The notes beneath the pieces were generated by a model, which had not been told where the DNA came from, searched no databases, and saw only the letters and a program-made list of their open reading frames with translations. DNA of 64,000 nt from Druceiella hillmani (lineage: Eukaryota > Arthropoda > Insecta > Lepidoptera > Hepialidae): positions 2,108,001 through 2,172,000 of the forward strand of contig JAYKKI010000127.1 in the NCBI GenBank assembly GCA_039881145.1, in the 5' to 3' direction. Both the position numbers and the translations under genes were made by a program. Position 1 is the first letter of the stretch. Each line of letters opens with the position of its first letter. Below, in pieces: positions 47,070 through 59,109 of the stretch.

Positions 47070-49780
47070 CACGTGCACTAATGGCGACGACTATGAAAAT
47101 TATTCGTCTTGCATTTAAACAAATTGAAATAGAAAGTTATAATTGCGCTTATTATACACGGATTTTATTATACACTTATAACGGATGAAATTAAAGTTCC
47201 CATTCCTATAACCCCCTCATATGGTCGAGATATCTCTATGTATATTTATTATATATATTTAGGTATTTTGATCCTCAAAGTAAGGCTGCCAAAAAAATTC
47301 AGGAAAAATTTTATTTTATTGATTTCAAAACATTGTATTAAAATAATCGTTGTTGTTTTTTGCCTCTATCGTATGACATATTTGCACTCGGCATATAAAG
47401 GGATGTGTAACGTAATCGTCAGCGTTTTTTTGCAAAAAATGCAAATTAATAAATCCAATTACGGGAATGAGATCTAAAGTAACGCTAAACCATCCATTGT
47501 TATTTCTTTAATTCGGGTGAAGTTTATAAATTTTAACTAAGATTCATAGATATATTTAACAAAGCGCTCACGAATTCGTAAAAATTGCGATGAAACTGAA
47601 ATTTAATTCTGTTATCACGTGAGATACAAATGAACATATAACGCCTTCATATTTTGTTTAATTATATTTTCTAACTTGACCTATTTAATATTTATTTCCC
47701 ATACTGTATATCTGATTGCAAGTAGTTAAATTTTTACACCATCTTGCGTGACCAGCTGAGTCTAAAGTTTATTTACATAACAAATTTTCAGATGCTCTAG
47801 AAGCCACTTTCTTATTCGATCGAAATGAAACTTGACACAAAAGTGGCTGATATGAAAATCCATGTTAAGTTAATATATAGATCTAATTGGTCCAACAATG
47901 TATAACTAAGAGCGCAGCGGTTCAAAAGTTAAAGTTTGCTAAAATTAATATTACAACAATAATACACAAATTATACATCACTGAATTTTTTTTAAATATT
48001 GAAACTTTCACTTAAAATTAGTTTTTAGCCTTAAATTTGATGAATGGAATGTCAATGACATTTGCAATATCTACATAAAATATCAAATTGTTTTGACAAA
48101 TGTATGGCTAAAAAATTACATATTTTATTTTATTTTTTAGCGCATTCTTTAGCCAAAATGTCGCTAATTATATAATTAATATCCATTTCTTTTATTTTGC
48201 TTCTGCGTGAAAGCCATCTAAACTACCCGTATAAGAGATGAGAGACGTCGCATCGCAGATCAAAATTAAACGGCCATCAAGTGTCATCACATAAAATTAT
48301 TACTTTTAGACCGTACTGCAATATTTCCAGATATAGAAAAAATATATTCATAACATGTTTTTAACAATTTAAAATGCCTATTCAAAAAAAAATATTTGGA
48401 AAATTTAATTTTTGTTATATTTACCCTCGTACGTAGTTTCTCATTATCATATTTTCATTAATATTACGAACATAAAAAATTAATAAAAAAATTTACCTTT
48501 TCGACTGGCACTTACAATCAGTGTTATTGCAATAATAAAACACAAAATAAATTTATCTGTTTAGGTACATTATGGGTGATTATACTTTTTCTTTATATTT
48601 TGTTTGTCCATTACATGTTTAGCAGAAAATCAAAATATCAATTTCAGATTACACAAAAAGCCAATAAAATTTTTACTTTAGAGAAATAAAAAAAATATAC
48701 ACAATAAGTTTGATTACACCCTTATTTACTTCGTTATTTCCTATGTTGTCTTGATGAAGCAAAAAATGTACACCATTCTTCGTCATACCAACAGATCACG
48801 GACAAGCTACATTTCGCAACAAGTCTGCCAAAAAACCTGCTTTAATGATCATGTTTTTTTTCATTGATGATTACAATTCCATCTACCTGTGTTGCTTTAT
48901 GTTGCTCTCTCCTTATCCCCCATAAAGCGATATTCCCCCATATCCCCTCCTCCCAATATTCCCCCAATATTCCTAAATTTGTACACGCGTTCCGCTTGCT
49001 GTATTCCTGATAGCAAGGATATTGTTCATTTTTTACACTGGGTTTTATCTTTACCGTATTGCTTTTAAACTCTTTATTTATTTCCTCTCTTCGTAAATCT
49101 GCTTATTATTCTTACGTATCCACATATAATAAATATTTATAATAAATAGAAGCGAAATAAACTCGGATCGAAATATTTTTGCTAAGAGAATGTTTAGAAG
49201 ACCTGTTTTACTGAACGGGGGATATTCCATATACTCGTATATTGTAAAAAAGTAGATCTTTCACAGAAAAGAAACAGTTCCTTAATGTTTGTAAGGGTCA
49301 TGAACCTTCGAACCTTGGGAAATTTAAATTTACTATATAAAGAAAAAGAGCCGTATTATTTTAATTGACTTTATATAACTTTCTCAGCAGATATAATCAT
49401 AATAATTTACCCATTTCTCAATAAATATAACAGGATATATGAAAAAACGGAGGTAATATTAACAAATATTTTGTTTTTCATTTTCATTTTCAGTGGCATA
49501 ATTTATAATCACTTTACCATACCATGTAATGAATAATTAATTTATAATTTTGACCCAAGTGTTACTGCGATGAAACTTTTTTATTTAGTAGAAAGTGTAA
49601 TCAATTCAGTTCATACCCGAGACGGATTTTAAAATTCCAGGCACAGGCTTATGCAAAGTATATTGCCAAAATAACTATTGTTCTCCGTAGAAGTGAATGT
49701 GATTATTCTGACAAATATCTAGTATCTTGTAATAGAACTCGTGCCAACTGTTTTAATCTGAAACTGCGTTGGTGTATGTG
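47070..49780. other. AT-rich gene-free DNA
   Basis: A phrase at about 47815-47845 (CGATCGAAATGAAACTTGACA) is worded like a degraded interspersed repeat. A C-rich stretch CCCCCATATCCCCTCCTCCC lies near 48936. No gene. Confidence 0.35.
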
Positions 49781-49782
49781 TC

Positions 49783-49786
49783 TATA

Positions 49787-49840
<54 letters not shown>
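49783..49840. repeat. (TA)n microsatellite
   Basis: About 58 bp of TA dinucleotides. Confidence 0.98.
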
Positions 49841-49841
<1 letters not shown>

Positions 49842-49984
49842 CAAAGAGACCGCGCAATTTACTTTAATAATTATCCCTTTCTTTTGAATAATTGTAAAAA
49901 GAAAAGGATAAATGCTAAAAAAACAAGAGTTCATTTTCCAAGTCAAGTTCACCTAAGATATTTAGTTAATATTGTGATCCTTTG

Positions 49985-50345
49985 AATATTGAATATATTT
50001 GGCTTTAATTTTGTAGAAATTCTAACTATGTGATGTAATATTATTTATAATTTATTTAAATACTCTATCACGAATCGATAATTTAAAAAAAGTAGAAATA
50101 ATGCTAAATCACGATGTAGTATTATTTTAATTTTTTTTAAATGCTTTATCACTAACCGGTAAATACTTTAAATAAAGTAAAAATAATACTAAATCACGTA
50201 GCTTCATTTAGTTGTGAATAATGAATTTAGATTCTTTACTATCTTTGCAAATTGTCCACCTGAAGATGTCCAACAAAACTTGGTCTTAGAATTTAAATTA
50301 AATAGAAATAATACTACATCACGTAATTTCATTTAGTTGTTTTTT
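49985..50345. repeat. Complex cluster of the hammerhead-associated repeat (copy F)
   Basis: It starts with ATTGAATATATTTGGCTTTA and a minus-oriented 3' end. It then has three plus-oriented AGTAGAAATAATRCTAMATC / CACGTAGYTTCATTTAGTTG blocks (about 50091, 50172 and 50296). A plus-oriented core remnant carries CCACCTGAAGATG (CTGAAGA 50260-50266), but stem II and GAAA are destroyed; only TTGGTC remains at the stem III site. Head-to-head and tandem fragments indicate nested or rearranged insertions. Confidence 0.6.
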
Positions 50346-50349
50346 GGTC

Positions 50350-51335
50350 TTTATTAAAAATCTACCCTATCAGTATTGAAGTTTTGTTCTAATTACTAGT
50401 TGAACTACCGTATGAAATTTCAAGATAACAAAATATATAAAAGAAATACCTACAAATCTAAAGATCATCTGTCCTTACGGTAAGTAATATGGATCCCGAT
50501 ATAACTTAAATCATATGAAGGTTTCTACACATTTATACACAAAAACGGGCTTGAATAACATATAGTTGTTTGATCTTTTACATCCCGCAATGGTACCTTG
50601 TAAATATACTTGAAAATAATATGATTAAATTTGACGTTATTAAAATAACTGCATTTAGAAAAAAAATTATTAAAAAGATTCAAAAGCACACACATGAAAA
50701 ATGTTGGAACTTTTAATTTATAGCACATTCTATTATTGAATGGAACTAATAACTCGCATCAAAAATGGAACTAATAACTCGCATCAAGAATATTGGACGT
50801 GCATTTAAATCCTCGTTTGTTGATTAATAGCATCTATCTACCGGTTTTTTATTTAATTGGGACACTTCTTTTTATTTCCTATTGTGACAAAAATGCGTTT
50901 ATTTAACCAAAATTTTATTCCTAAATTTTTAATTATGAATATATTGTATTATCGTCGGTTCTCAATACGTATGAAACATTTTTAATGACTCGAACGTCTG
51001 TAAGGGGTGAACATTTTTTTTAGTTTGGACTGGTGGAAAAGAGCGTCTTTTAGTTTTTTTTAACCGTGATTTCATTTTCTAAAAGTTTATGAAAATATTA
51101 TATTATCATCAGTTCTTTATACGTGTGTAATATTTTAAATAATTCGTATATCTGGACGTGGATGAAAATTGAATTGAAAGATTCCCTCACGTTCATGCAT
51201 ACATGCATTTAGACAAATCTAATAAACCATGTTAATAAGCCAAATGTGTGGACAAAATATACTCCAATATTTTGAACTGTGTTTCACTTATTATCAGACA
51301 GGCTTTAACTAAATCCCCAACAACATTTCGTGGGT
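50350..51335. other. AT-rich gene-free DNA
   Basis: TGGAACTAATAACTCGCATC is directly repeated at about 50740 and 50766. Otherwise I see nothing. Confidence 0.45.
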
Positions 51336-51342
51336 CAGCGCG

Positions 51343-51825
51343 TTGGTAGTATGTTTCTTTCTCCTGAAAATCTTATGCAGGGCTTCCAGTGTGCCATTCC
51401 ATGAAAAATGGTTTCTTTTCAGTGAGACTGGGCAATACCTAGCCAACACATACCCCTCCCCTTTTCCGACATCGATGAGTATATACTCTGGATCTGCATC
51501 TACATCTCAACTATCATGTAGTTTGGATAATTTAAGCGATTTGAAATGTATGCTTACTACGATTAAGTGTAGTTGGGAATCTAGGTCACTACGCAATGTT
51601 CATCTGACAAGTGTTTCACGATCAGAACGCCCATTCCTATCAGGTTCAGGACGATTGCAGCCTTGGGCCTCGACCATTCTCCAGAAAGAGAAAGGTATGC
51701 AAACCCAGGCTATGTGCCCTTTTGGCGTACTATCCCTGCATACACACGATATAAAAGCTACTTTGGGCACTAATGTTCTTCGATATCTCGGTCATAATCA
51801 CAGCTCCCTTTCCCGCGTTCAGTAA
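51343..51825 (+). CDS. 160-codon ORF of unknown nature (possible exon)
   Basis: The longest non-repetitive open frame outside transposons, in locally GC-richer DNA. It starts at GTG, so the start is not reliable. The product is Ser/Leu-rich (YSGSASTSQLSCSLDNLSDL, then SRSERPFLSGSGRLQPW); I see no domain, signal peptide or membrane segment. TTTCTTTTCAG at 51412-51422 could be a splice acceptor and AAAG|GTATGC near 51693 a donor, giving an internal exon of about 270 bp. It could also be noncoding conserved DNA or a transposon fragment. Function unknown. Confidence 0.2.
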   Translation: MVVCFFLLKILCRASSVPFHEKWFLFSETGQYLANTYPSPFPTSMSIYSGSASTSQLSCSLDNLSDLKCMLTTIKCSWESRSLRNVHLTSVSRSERPFLSGSGRLQPWASTILQKEKGMQTQAMCPFGVLSLHTHDIKATLGTNVLRYLGHNHSSLSRVQ

Positions 51826-51829
51826 TAAC

Positions 51830-52200
51830 ATGCTTACACAACGACTAAACGACAAATGGGTTGTACGAAAGAAGCAAACATATCGAATTAAGCTCATTTC
51901 TCTCTAAGTTCATGTCTTTAATTTATTATTAACTATTGTAGTATTTTAGTGAAGTATCACAACAACGAGAAGTTACATTAAATGGACGCTAACTTCTTAT
52001 ATTCTGTTTTTTATGAAGGTTCATCTGCCAATATAACAAATTACCAGACGTTACACGTTGGCCTATTGAAAATTAGCATTGTTTTAGGCAGGAAGCGTTA
52101 TTACGATTTCACATAGGAATCAAACTATATTTATTTTAGATTTTAAATTAAAAACTTACATTAAAAAAACAGTTTGCCGAATTGTGCGTTATTAGTTGAA
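51830..52200. other. AT-rich gene-free DNA
   Basis: Nothing recognised. Confidence 0.4.
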
Positions 52201-52205
52201 TTATA

Positions 52206-52314
52206 GGTGCGTGAGTATGTGTGTACGGACGGGCGCATGTGCATGCGTACGTGCAAGCGTGCGTACGTGCATGCACGCTTGCGTGCGTGCGTTTGTGCGG
52301 GTGTACGTGCGTGT
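52206..52314. repeat. GTGC/GTAC compound microsatellite, Z-DNA-prone
   Basis: Over ~110 bp the sequence is almost entirely alternating purine-pyrimidine (GTGCGTGC, GCATGCGTACGTGC). It contains an exact 10-bp inverted repeat, GCAAGCGTGC (52253-52262) and GCACGCTTGC (52273-52282). Frames across it (Cys/Arg/Val-rich) are artefacts. Confidence 0.93.
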
Positions 52315-52570
52315 TTTTATTAATGGTTCTCTCGATTATTACACCACACTTCTTATTAAGTTTTATTTCGCTTTTTCGTAGAACATATTATTATTGTCGT
52401 TATAATAATTATCATCTTCATTTTCGTCATATTTGCCATTTAAATGCAGATAAATCTCTGGAGAGTGGATTATTATTTACTTTATTATTGGGAAAAGAAA
52501 TTTAAATAAAACATCTTCTTTAGAAGTTTTTCTCTTTACGTGCATTCATTTAACAACCATTCGATGTCAC

Positions 52571-52633
52571 GTTTGTTTATTTTCACTGGCTTAAATGTTT
52601 GGCTAAAATTTAAGCCAGTGAAAATAAACAAAC
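52571..52633. repeat. 63-bp hairpin with perfect 26-bp stem
   Basis: GTTTGTTTATTTTCACTGGC (from 52571) continues to 52596. An 11-base loop follows, then the exact complement (52608-52633). It is a precursor-like or foldback structure with no neighbouring gene. Confidence 0.85.
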
Positions 52634-52639
52634 ATGACT

Positions 52640-53235
52640 ACTAGTGCGCTATTTAGTGTATAGCGCTTTAGTTTGCTTGACAAGTTTTGCATATTAATGT
52701 CGTATGTAAGTCAGTGATAAATACTTACATCAACATAATTCTCCGGTAGACACTAATAGTACCTTAATACAGAAAACCCATAATTATATTGAACTCTTCT
52801 GTACAATAATTGTACAACACTCATGTTTCGTACAATAGTACAATAATTTAAAAATAAGTGTTAAGAGTATAAAAATTAATACGATAGTTTAAAGCTTTTC
52901 AATAATATCTATGTTCAACTAAGGCAAATATTGCGATTGCCGGAATTATTATAAATTCAAATATTTCCTGTTAATTTTCACAAGTAGCAACGTATTTATA
53001 TAAATACATTAGACGTTTATCTACTTATTCATATAGAATATAAAGATAGTCTTAAACCATTTAAATTTCTGACAAAAACCAAAAAACCAAAGAAAAAAAC
53101 CAAAAAAACCATTTAAATTTCTGCAATGCAAGCGTATCAGGACATTACACAGGAATACTCAGATTCAGACTATACTCATCTATGATTTAGTATATTTCAG
53201 TTCAGGTAGTTAAAATTGCACGATCTCCTTCCATC
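52640..53235. other. AT-rich gene-free DNA
   Basis: A CCATTTAAATTTCTG phrase is duplicated at about 53058 and 53109, flanking an AACCAAAAAACC low-complexity run. Confidence 0.5.
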
Positions 53236-53259
53236 TCTTATATAACAGTATGTTGATAT

Positions 53260-53695
53260 GATAACAGAATCAAAATCGTCGCAAAGTGCTCTGTCACAAT
53301 TAAGCTAACAAGAATATTACAAATATGATGTTGAAGCTTTTGTGATTTGTATTCATGAAATCTCTTATAAATTCAATAACTTTATCATAAATGGTTAGAG
53401 TAGAGAATAAATACTGGGACCATCAAAAATCCATATAATATGGAACCCGGGCATTACAAGAATATAAATGTTACTTTTATATGGAGGAAATGAAAAATAA
53501 ACCCTGAAATATTTTAGTTTAAATCACAATACAAATGAGGAATGTTGTATATGTGCATAACCACGCTTAAACTAACAAAAATATTATAAACATGATATTG
53601 AAACTTTTGTAATTTTTCTTTGTAAATCCTCTTCTGAATTTAAGAGACTTATCATATACGGTTAGAGTAAAGAACAAAGTAAAGGAAACCATCAA
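53260..53695 (+). repeat. 267-bp tandem duplication (diverged)
   Basis: CTAACAARAATATTAYAAAY at 53305 recurs at 53572. GGTTAGAGTARAGAAYAAA recurs about 267 bp later (near 53393 and 53660), followed by a CCATCAAA word in each. Unit order is conserved with ~25% visible divergence. Confidence 0.75.
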
Positions 53696-53974
53696 ACATC
53701 GTTATAATCATAAAATTATATTTTTATTAATCGATAAATGTGAAATATTGTATGTTTCATGAAAACCGATTTATTTTTGATGGTAGTTCATAAATAATAT
53801 TTCTACGGAACTCTTTAAACTAGAAAGATAAAACAAAGTGCAGTTTATACCTCGTTATATTTTCTGTAGATAAATGTAAAATACTAATGCATAACACTCA
53901 CAAGAACAGTTTGTCTAAAATGGCCAAGTAAAATTCAAACGAACGGAAAAGATATCCATTTTGTCAACACCGAG

Positions 53975-54040
53975 TGAGTGTCAGCGTCGTTAATATTTGC
54001 TTTTAATTAGTTTGGGCAATTAATCGGAAAATTTAAAAAA
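53975..54040. promoter_or_regulatory. Homeodomain-site cluster candidate
   Basis: TTTTAATTAGTTTGGGCAAT followed by TAATCGG (about 54001-54026) puts two TAAT cores next to a CACCGAGTGAGTGTCAGCGT GC-richer segment. Weak, motif-only evidence. Confidence 0.15.
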
Positions 54041-54604
54041 CAATAAATATTAATTGTTTTTTAATCGTTTCTAATGAAATATTACATGCATCACTAAATT
54101 TTTATGGTTATTTTAAATATCTATAACAATTCTTGTCGCAATTAAAATTTACTATATGCGTCTGTAGAAAGATAGATAATAAAATAATGTTGACCGAAGA
54201 TTAATTTTGGTAAACACTTTGTATTTTACCTATATTCTTTAATTTAAAATAAGAAAAATTAAGAAAATTGCCTTTTAGCTAAACCGGAATTATTTCAATG
54301 ATGTCCGCAATACATAAATTATATTCACTTTACCTGTCATTTTCAAAACGTGAGACATCGTGTCTTAAGAAAAAATAATAGGGTTCTATTTTCCAAATAA
54401 TATATTGCCCGTAATATACTCATATAAAAAATGGGTAACTTTCCCAAAAAAGTTTTACAATTTTTTAACTGACATTAGAATCTTGATTACTTATTAACAC
54501 ACTTCGAAAAAGTCAAAAATCTCTACAATTTTTTATTAAAATATTTGGTCTCAATTCAAAAACTTCATTAAAGCCACTGTATGATCTTAAAGTAACTTAT
54601 TTTC

Positions 54605-54760
54605 ACGCCTGGAAAGTAAAAAACATCTTAATGCCAACGAAGAAACCCTCCGCACTTCTACCTACCATTCCTGTTCTGGCCAACTGTTGCAGATATACCC
54701 GACAAGGTTGATGTCGGCGCTGAGATTATCGGCAATCTAAGAATGATTTAACGATAATTT
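54605..54760. promoter_or_regulatory. GC-raised island, candidate regulatory DNA
   Basis: A complex segment including CCATTCCTGTTCTGGCCAAC (near 54666; one CATTCC), CAACTGTTG E-box palindrome, and GTTGATGTCGGCGCTGAG. It has no coding frame of note. Confidence 0.2.
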
Positions 54761-54932
54761 AAAACAAAAACAGACAAAATTCATAAAGAGTAGAAGCAGA
54801 CAGTCGGTCATTGCACGTTGCAATTTTGACATATGTTGTTTTACTATTGCCATAAAATAAATATTTACTTGATACTTTAGAATGATATTTATAGTACTTA
54901 CAGGCTCTAATATATAGTTTTTAGATATATAG

Positions 54933-55008
<76 letters not shown>

Positions 55009-55013
55009 ATATA
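54933..55013. repeat. (TA)n microsatellite
   Basis: About 80 bp of AT dinucleotides with one TTT interruption. Confidence 0.98.
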
Positions 55014-55284
55014 AAATAACCCTTCCTATACCATTGAATATCCAAAGGTAATAAAGTTATTCTATTAGACTAAATTACCATAAAATACGATGACAGCAAA
55101 GAATAAGAAAAAATATAAGATACAGAATATATCAATTTCGAATCCTTAGTTTTCTTCAGTCGTGATCCATGCTTGGAGATAGGTTTTTTTTATGGTATTG
55201 AATATAAATCAAATCAATACCTTATTACATTTTGATTGCTATGTTTTTTTCTAACAGCCTTATTCTTAATCATCGTACTAAGCT

Positions 55285-55405
55285 GACTGGTTGAACGGTT
55301 TTTCATTTTCATATCGATTCTCAGCGTACGCAGGCGGCACGACCTTGCCGAAAAGCCTCTGCCATTTATATTCATTATTCTTTCTTTACCGTTATTTTAT
55401 TGCCA
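55285..55405. promoter_or_regulatory. GC-raised island with posterior-Hox-like site
   Basis: CGTACGCAGGCGGCACGACC (near 55325) precedes TTTTATTG (55395-55402), the class of site bound by posterior Hox/Cdx proteins. Inference from composition and one motif. Confidence 0.18.
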
Positions 55406-55409
55406 CATA

Positions 55410-57810
55410 AAGTATTAGAAAGTAGCTTCCAGTAGCAAATGCTTTCGGTATGTATTAAACATAATGTGACCTATGTTAATATCGGAACATAACCGTCAGT
55501 TATACAAGCTGAAAAGTTATAGAGGTAACGACTTATATTGGGAAAGTTATACAAGTAACGACTTAAAGAAAAAAATGGCATAATTTAATGACAAAACATT
55601 GAAGTTAAAATGAAATAAAAAAAGTAGGCGTTATTTTATTAATTTTTGGTATGTTGAACTAGGTATATACACTATACCGTATAAAAATAGCATATTATGG
55701 CAATCTTAAAGTTTGTAATAGCGCAACAGCTTATGCAGTAGTCACAATCATGTATATTATTTAAACAAAAATTTACATTATATATAAACAAATATGGACC
55801 AGTTTTTGCTTTTCATGACATAAAATCGCTGAATAATAAAGACGAATAATTTTTTCAATTAATTATTTTTTTGCTAAATATGAATAGCATTAGGAAGTAT
55901 GTAGCAAGAATTTGGGTTAAGTCGTGAAATGAAATGACTCGCGAGACCACCGCCGCGTTCACTGGTCAAGGGAATATAATTGTATACGGCGAGAATCTCG
56001 ATTAGTTCCAATGTATTGACTTTTATAATTATTTTGGATTATGTTATTTAACTATTTATTTGATTGATGAATTCCTTTGTTTAATAGTCATTTAATCTAT
56101 TATAATTAAGTCGAAATATACATAAACCGGAATTATTTTTTAAAAATGGTATTTCGTAATTAAGCATGATGTATCCACTCTTCTGGTATGGTTACAAAAA
56201 ACTGTATATTTTATCTTGCATAATAATAATAATATTAAAATAATGAATACAATTTACAAGTAGTTAAATATGTTATTTATTTAACATTATCTTTTGAAAA
56301 CCCTTTAACGATCCAAGGGCATGTATATCTTCCATGAACATTTTTGGGAGTGTTCATAAACTTAAAATTTTGAATATTTTTTTTTCACTAAGTACCAAAC
56401 GCAAAAACTATGTATCAATATTTTATTAATAATAACCCAAATTAAATCTCGTTAATCAAAAGAAATATTAACAGTTATAATGTACATTGAGAGAATATTG
56501 AATTCAATTCGGTACAAAGTATTTGTACCGAAATAGTATTATATTGCATTTGTTAGAGATCAGTGTAATATTCTTGTTTCATAGCAAGTTTACGTTTTTT
56601 TCCGTATTATACATGCATTGTATGCAACATTTTTCCTATGATGACAACAGAAATTGTTTTCATAATACTCATCATAATTCAATAAATCTGTGTTTTATTA
56701 AGAAGTGATATGATTTATCATTATATATTTTTAAAATTTAATTTATATACTGTTATTTCACATTCAATAGTCTAAAGGAGCAAGTTGTGTGCCTGAAAAA
56801 TTTGCTTCCCTAATGGTATATAAAAAGTTAATTTCTTGTTAATAAGAAATTTAGCAGAAACTTGTTAATTGTTAGATAAATTTCGTGTAACGTGACCTCT
56901 GAAACCAGAAAAGAGTACTCAGATAAAATTTTGTATTTCTTTAGAAAAGGAGACATAAAATTAATAGTCTCTAATGTAATGTAATACTAAGCAACTTCAG
57001 CACCGAAAAAAATATTTAACTATTTTTTTTAATCTTTGAGGTTTATACATCAATGGGAAAACAAAAATATTCTCGTAAGATTATTCACGTGTATATCCAT
57101 TATATTCGCTTTTCGCATAAACCGTTTAACATAAAAACTCCAAATTGAGTGTAGCTATAAAGTACATTGACTGCATGTGTTTCATCTTATACTACATAAA
57201 AGCAATTAGATGAAAATTTTAGAACAGAAAAAGTTCTGAAATTTTTTCCTTATTTTACGTTTAATACAATGGAATCACAATACAATGAGAACGTCTGATA
57301 AGGATTCCAACAATTATTTTCCGATTATCGTGTAAGATTGTTCCAGAAATATTGTTGAGCATATAAAAAAATATATGTCGCTCACCTCCCCTTTACGATT
57401 TTAAAAACTACTAAAGTCAAATTTACAAGAAACAGCGTCATTCGGAATTTACGTGAAATTTACCGGAAAGTTATAGTATTCAAATTTTTTCCAATTTTGA
57501 GAAACTCACGATATTTTTGAGTCTGTCTAAGATATACCAAACAATAGATTAATATGGTGAAAAATAATATTAATATTTTTAATTAGTTAAATAAAAGTAT
57601 TATGTACATCTAAATGTTCATATATATTTAAGTATGTACAAAATCATCGTAATGAGTGTTCTACTCGTATTTAACGGGTTCATTCCTGTTAATTAAAGTT
57701 CTAAGGATACGAGCGCAAGAAGGTAATTCTTTTATAATTTTAAGGGAATTTAATATTACCATTCGCAAAGAATTTAGAAAAGAAATAAAAAATATTTCTT
57801 AGTTTAAAAA
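55410..57810. other. AT-rich gene-free DNA
   Basis: A small GC-raised spot covers about 55925-56005 (GACTCGCGAGACCACCGCCG). ATAATAATAATATTAAAATA-type low complexity lies near 56220. No gene. Confidence 0.4.
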
Positions 57811-57814
57811 ATAT

Positions 57815-57815
57815 A

Positions 57816-57846
<31 letters not shown>

Positions 57847-57886
57847 TTGTGCGTGTGTGTGTGTGTGTGTATTTGTGTGTGTGCAC
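57815..57886. repeat. (TG)n microsatellite
   Basis: GTGTGTGTGTTTGTGTGTG-type tract with TTT interruptions. Confidence 0.96.
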
Positions 57887-57889
57887 TAT

Positions 57890-58920
57890 GATTCTTAACG
57901 GTATTCGGACATATCGTAAGCAAATTATGAATCCCAAAATATTTGATAGCTCAGCGCTAAAAAACAATGCACGATTAAGGATCACAAGCAGGGAGCTATT
58001 TGTCCTTACTAACGCAAATTATGAACATCAATTAATACATCGTGAAATAATCTAAAACTCAAAACTTTCTCGGCTCTGAAGATCCTCGCTCGTACAAAAT
58101 AAACATAAATAAACAATAATTGGAACATCTAATAGCTAACGGGATCTAGTTATAACACCGATAAAGACCCACTCGTGCCACAGAAGTCATAATATAAACT
58201 TGGAAATAAGCAATTGATAAATCCTACTACACTCAGGACGGAGGGTGGTCAACCAAAATTGTTTTTTAAAAAATAACAAAAAATAACATTTTTAAAAACG
58301 TAAAAAATAACATTTTATACCGTCTCTCAGTTTCTCTTTAATTTATGTAGAATATACCAGTTTGCCAAAGAACCAAAAGAAAGAAAGAAGAAAGAAGTGT
58401 GGGAACCTCTCGTCTCGTTTTTGCCTGTCCAATACGTATTGCACTTAATACTGGATCTTCAATTAAACGATGTACCATAAAAGGTTTTTTGTTTAGTATG
58501 TAATAGGGCGTCATTGCTGGTAGTTTGTCGAAAAGAATAGTAAGATATAAAGTATAGCAAACACGAAAATATTGAAAAATATACTAGGGTACGTCAATAG
58601 AATATAATAAGTAGCAAATAAAAAAATAGAATTAAAAATATTGCTTGTTTATACTAATGTTAAGGAACTAATGAATCGAATGGATTCATTAGTACAAAAT
58701 GTTCCATAATTAGATTTGTAGAAGACGTCAAAATATTGATTAAATGAGTTTAAGAATCTATTAGTAGAAGTATTTGCATATATAATAGATAAATAAGGAA
58801 AAACATCTGCGTCTCACTTAAGATAGTATAGATGTACGAAGAATGATGGCTCATTATCACTACTTAACGTGCCGAATGTATGAAAACATGAAAATATAAA
58901 ACAGAATCAAAAGAAAAAAA
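57890..58920. other. AT-rich gene-free DNA
   Basis: An AACAAAAAATAACATTTT-type local repeat lies around 58265-58315, and a GAATCGAATGGATTC palindrome near 58672. Otherwise nothing. Confidence 0.4.
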
Positions 58921-58922
58921 AA

Positions 58923-58941
58923 AATATATATATATATATGT

Positions 58942-59008
<67 letters not shown>
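58923..59008. repeat. (TA)n microsatellite, left flank of the Tc1/mariner element
   Basis: TA dinucleotides with TGTATACATA interruptions abut the left terminal inverted repeat; the last TA (59007-59008) is the presumed target-site copy. Confidence 0.95.
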
Positions 59009-59040
59009 CAGGTGTCCAGTGGCAGATTTCAATGTTTGAA
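59009..59040 (+). repeat. Left terminal inverted repeat of the element
   Basis: 32 bp beginning CAGGTGTCCAGTGG; pairs with 60253-60285 with one length difference and a few mismatches. Confidence 0.92.
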
Positions 59041-59109
59041 AAATTGTAAAAAAAAACTACTCTACTACAAAGTAGGTTTATTTTAACTTTATAACAACAA
59101 ATGCGAATT

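Noticed and set aside
46842..47078. Cys/Val-rich frame resembling a small secreted cysteine-rich peptide
   Set aside because: It is the translation of a (CA)n minisatellite on the opposite strand.
52196..52505. Cys/Arg/Ala-rich frames
   Set aside because: Composition comes from the GTGC microsatellite; the rest lacks motifs.
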